64,000 nt of DNA from an uncultured Spirochaetaceae bacterium (lineage in GTDB: Bacteria; Spirochaetota; Spirochaetia; Sphaerochaetales; Sphaerochaetaceae): contig CALXYM010000009.1 of the NCBI GenBank assembly GCA_944392965.1, forward strand, positions 1 through 64,000, written 5' to 3'. The stretch's first letter is position 1. Each line of letters starts with the position of its first letter. The notes beneath the pieces were generated by a model, which was not told the DNA's origin, did no database searches, and worked only from the letters and a program-made list of their open reading frames with translations. A program made the position numbers and the translations under genes. Below are positions 61,601 to 64,000 of this stretch, one piece after another.

Positions 61601-62908
61601 TTAATATAAGAAACTGAATGTCGCAGGCGTGATTATCATCACAACCGCAATAACTCCGAGTACGAGCATCGGAACCAGAGCACTCTTTAAGAAGCCCGCA
61701 TAGGAACCGGTGTACTTCGTCTCCTCGCATGCAAGACGACCTGTAATTCTTGATGGTGGAAGTCCATCGCCCATCGGGAAGATGAGAGAAAGGGCCGCAC
61801 AGATAACCGTAACATCCATTCCAAACGTGTTGAACATGAAGATGAGCGGTCCACCGAGAACAACAGATACTCCATAGTTGAAACATCCCTGCATGATTGG
61901 TCCGACTATGACGATCAGAGCATAGATCAGTACAAGCGGCAGTCCGAGGAATGTACTTCCGAGAAGTCCTCTTACTCCTGTTGCAGCCATCGCACTCTGC
62001 AACACTCCGATTGAGAGAACATTCGCAACCAGAGGGAATACCTGTTCCATCGTATTGTCGAGGATCTCCCCGTACTCTCTTACCGTAGTCTTCTTCGGGT
62101 TACAGATGAGAGCCACGATTGCAGAGATGACAAACATCAATGGCAGTCCGAGAACGGGCATGCTCCATGGCGCATATACAGCCAGAAGGAACAATGCGGC
62201 GATCACGACTACAGGAAGAAGTATTCTCCACCAAGTCATACCTTCCGTCTTCTCAGGAAGCTGTGCGAGAATATTCTCCTTGCTCTCTGGTTTTGCACCC
62301 CAGCCAACATACACGATACATACCGCACCCGCAATGATAATTGGGATCAACAGCAACCAGGAGAATCCGACATACGGCATGTTCGCCTGGGCACACATGA
62401 GCATCGTCCAGAGGTTTACAGGTGGCGCTGCAGCTGAGAGGATTGCAAAGAAGAATATGAAAACAGTTCTCTTCTTCTGATTCACTCCAAGGTGCATAAG
62501 TATGACGTCGACTAGTCCTCCAAGAACGAAGATGGAAACAGAACCTGCTCCGGTTATCGCACCCGGAAGCAGCATGAGCACGCCAAGAATAGACATCAGC
62601 AGCCACTTGTTCCCAACCTTATTTACAATTCCGCGCGTGAGTGTACTTATCGCTCCGCTATGGGCATAGATGTTTACGAATATGGATGCGGCAATGAACA
62701 GCATCGCGAGGTCAAGGTTAACAAACAGACCTTCTATCAGGTACCTCACGGGACTGCCCAGCTCCGGTACCGCGATCACTCCTGCAATCGCAAGTACCAC
62801 AGCCGCTATCACCATCGATATGTCAGGTGATTTCAACTTGATGCTGCTCAATATGAACGCAACAAGCATTATTATGAGCAGAATCAAAGTCAGCATTGTT
62901 GTAGACAT
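61601..62908 (-). CDS. DctM-like TRAP/ion-transporter superfamily permease
   Basis: A 435-residue protein with about eleven or twelve hydrophobic segments and the two-halved plan of DctM/CitMHS-type transporters: PGAITGAGSVSIFVLGGLVD near 114-133 in the first half and GPIMQGCFNYGVSVVLGGPL near 344-363 in the second, each ending in a Gly/Pro-rich re-entrant loop, and a late MGDGLPPSRITGRLA. It should carry an organic anion such as a dicarboxylate or amino acid across the inner membrane. A normal TRAP system needs DctQ and a periplasmic DctP; neither is found, but the secreted DUF6305-like protein precedes it and the 57-residue membrane protein follows. It could import products of polymer breakdown. 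Confidence 0.82.
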   Translation of the reverse strand: MSTTMLTLILLIIMLVAFILSSIKLKSPDISMVIAAVVLAIAGVIAVPELGSPVRYLIEGLFVNLDLAMLFIAASIFVNIYAHSGAISTLTRGIVNKVGNKWLLMSILGVLMLLPGAITGAGSVSIFVLGGLVDVILMHLGVNQKKRTVFIFFFAILSAAAPPVNLWTMLMCAQANMPYVGFSWLLLIPIIIAGAVCIVYVGWGAKPESKENILAQLPEKTEGMTWWRILLPVVVIAALFLLAVYAPWSMPVLGLPLMFVISAIVALICNPKKTTVREYGEILDNTMEQVFPLVANVLSIGVLQSAMAATGVRGLLGSTFLGLPLVLIYALIVIVGPIMQGCFNYGVSVVLGGPLIFMFNTFGMDVTVICAALSLIFPMGDGLPPSRITGRLACEETKYTGSYAGFLKSALVPMLVLGVIAVVMIITPATFSFLY

Positions 62909-62944
62909 TAGAAAAACTCTCCTTAATTCCGATTCTTTCCCGTC

Positions 62945-63553
62945 TTATTTAACGAAGATCTGCTGGCACAGCTGAGAGAACTCCAGAGCGGAGTCTACGA
63001 TTGTAAGAGGTATGCCATACTCCTCGCTGATTGCGTCGAAACGACCATCTGAGTTAGATGCTCTAAGAACGATCATCCATTCACTGACTGGGCATACAAG
63101 ATCAATGATTCTCTCGTTGCCATTTGTCTTAATCGTGGATCTCTTATCCTGCTCAATATGTACTGCGATGATTGGAATATCCATCTCCTGGCAGAGTGCA
63201 ATCACTTCTTCGAGATTCCTTATCTCGTCCTCGATTGTAATACCAGATGCGCCGAGTCCCTTATCAGTCGTTCCAATAACAGCCACTACGACCTTATACT
63301 TGCCACTCTTAATCTCATCAAGACGAGGAAGTGGTTCATCCTCAAGATAGAAGTCTTCTCCCAATACAAATGCCTTTGAAAGGTTGATCAAAAGCCTAAG
63401 CTGCTTTGATCCTGGCCCCTGACCAGCTGCAGTCAGCAGGAACGGACAGTCGTACTGCTGAATCGGTGCTCCTGTAACCTCAGCAAATAACTGTGCCGGT
63501 ACGAGAGCTAACATCATAACTAACAAAACAACAGATAATGCAAGTTTACGCAT
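62945..63553 (-). CDS. Secreted DUF6305-like protein
   Basis: A 202-residue protein, first gene of the operon, with signal peptide LSVVLLVMMLALVPAQLFAE and a mature alpha/beta fold: PFLLTAAGQGPGSKQLRLLI near 37-56, VVVAVIGTTDKGLGASGITI near 87-106, and DIPIIAVHIEQDKRS near 128-142. The alternating hydrophobic strands and Gly loops recall nucleotide- or ligand-binding folds. The family label DUF6305 is from memory and should be checked. It could be the periplasmic binding component for the DctM-like permease that follows. Strong AGGAGG ribosome site and a long AT-rich upstream region. Confidence 0.75.
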   Translation of the reverse strand: MRKLALSVVLLVMMLALVPAQLFAEVTGAPIQQYDCPFLLTAAGQGPGSKQLRLLINLSKAFVLGEDFYLEDEPLPRLDEIKSGKYKVVVAVIGTTDKGLGASGITIEDEIRNLEEVIALCQEMDIPIIAVHIEQDKRSTIKTNGNERIIDLVCPVSEWMIVLRASNSDGRFDAISEEYGIPLTIVDSALEFSQLCQQIFVK

Positions 63554-63609
63554 GTTCTCCTCCTATAAAAACACATGAAATAATTGTGCAAAATATGCAT
63601 TCTAATCGA

Positions 63610-63637
63610 ATGATATCACATGTTTTCAATAAAGCAA
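63610..63637 (-). promoter_or_regulatory. Candidate promoter of the eleven-gene operon
   Basis: On the minus strand TTGCTT (63632-63637), 16 bases, TATCAT (63610-63615), giving a leader of about 50 bases with a strong AGGAGG. Other weaker pairs exist nearby (TTGAAA with TAGAAT at 19 bases), so the assignment is tentative. Confidence 0.4.
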
Positions 63638-63961
63638 ATACAAAAATTTGAAACGCTAAAAATTGCGATTTACTTAAAAAAATGATAATAGAATTTGTGA
63701 AAAACTTAAAAATGCAACGTACTGCAACAAGAAGAAATACATTGAGGTATCGTAGTAATTCTTGCATACATAGAATGTTATAAAGAATTTGAAAAAAAAT
63801 GCAAATTTTGCTATATCAAATGCATAAAGATACCATCACAAAACCTTCAGGAAAATGAAGAAAAGTACAGAATCGATATATTTTTATCGCTTATTCTTTT
63901 ATTGGCAAAGAAATACAATGATCATATGACTTCATATAGCTGATAGAGATAAATATATATG

Positions 63962-63990
63962 TTTCTGTATCATGAAAAGAGGTGTATAAT
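63962..63990 (+). promoter_or_regulatory. Promoter reading out of the right edge
   Basis: TTTCTG (63962-63967), 17 bases, perfect TATAAT with an extended TG (63983-63990). It points to a gene beyond 64000, divergent from the poly-gamma-glutamate operon. Confidence 0.5.
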
Positions 63991-64000
63991 CCACAAGAGA

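Larger units (their letters stand above)
63554..64000. other. Long AT-rich upstream region of the poly-gamma-glutamate operon
   Basis: About 450 bases to the window edge with no supported gene. Three short inverted repeats of the form GCA-N5/6-TGC occur at 63588-63598 (GCAAAATATGC), 63714-63725 (GCAACGTACTGC) and 63801-63811 (GCAAATTTTGC), and may be binding sites of one regulator. A plus-strand promoter at 63962-63990 shows that the right-hand neighbour is divergent. Confidence 0.4.

Overview
The window is a stretch of bacterial chromosome, most likely from a spirochaete related to the Treponema/Sphaerochaeta lineage. This is an inference from gene content: two divergent EF-G paralogues, a bifunctional AroDE protein, a bacterial XPB helicase, many short Mfd/TrmB/NrdR-type housekeeping units, and AT-rich spacers between moderately GC genes. 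No rRNA or taxonomic marker is present to prove it. Many genes have a sigma70-type promoter whose -10 box ends only 6-11 bases before the start codon and have no Shine-Dalgarno sequence, so leaderless mRNAs look common.

Layout. 1-560: two tRNA genes (Lys, Glu) with promoter and terminator. 558-7751: MATE exporter, then a TolC/RND/membrane-fusion efflux operon. 7975-11490: aldehyde dehydrogenase, a secreted helical-repeat protein and a CLC-type channel/antiporter. 11562-16192: EF-G, a small XRE regulator and an EF-G-like GTPase. 16217-24521: TrmB-Mfd, an inositol-monophosphatase family enzyme, an ACT-domain protein, an unknown charged protein, a PfoR/EIIC-like membrane protein and NrdR. 24557-27955: adenine deaminase, a LysR regulator and a YczE-like membrane protein. 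27956-30359 is a gene-poor AT-rich stretch with decayed fragments and hairpins. 30360-41033: dGTPase, then an aroK-aroC-XPB-helicase-associated operon, AroDE, an ABC-F ATPase and Maf. 41081-42082: a truncated hydrolase next to a dispersed repeat, and an ArsR regulator. 42165-47825: hydroxyisobutyrate-type dehydrogenase, citrate synthase, isocitrate dehydrogenase and aconitase, which together form the oxidative route to 2-oxoglutarate/glutamate. 47873-52474: an MFS transporter, an IS200/IS605 element with an internally deleted tnpB, a DUF212 protein, an RNA m5C methyltransferase and a DUF362 ferredoxin-like protein.

The most striking region is 52480-63553, eleven genes on the minus strand that look like one operon. 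In order of transcription they encode a secreted DUF6305-like protein, a DctM-like permease, a 57-residue membrane protein, a membrane-anchored zinc carboxypeptidase/aspartoacylase-like enzyme, two tandem secreted C69-family peptidases, PgsB, PgsC and a PgsW-like protein (poly-gamma-glutamate synthase and accessory protein), a second zinc enzyme and a GNAT acetyltransferase. No PgsA/CapA is present. I read this as a system that makes, trims and/or recycles a gamma-linked glutamate (or similar amide) polymer at the cell surface; the function is inferred from family membership. Three intercistronic hairpins, one a full rho-independent terminator ahead of pgsB, probably set different expression levels within the operon.
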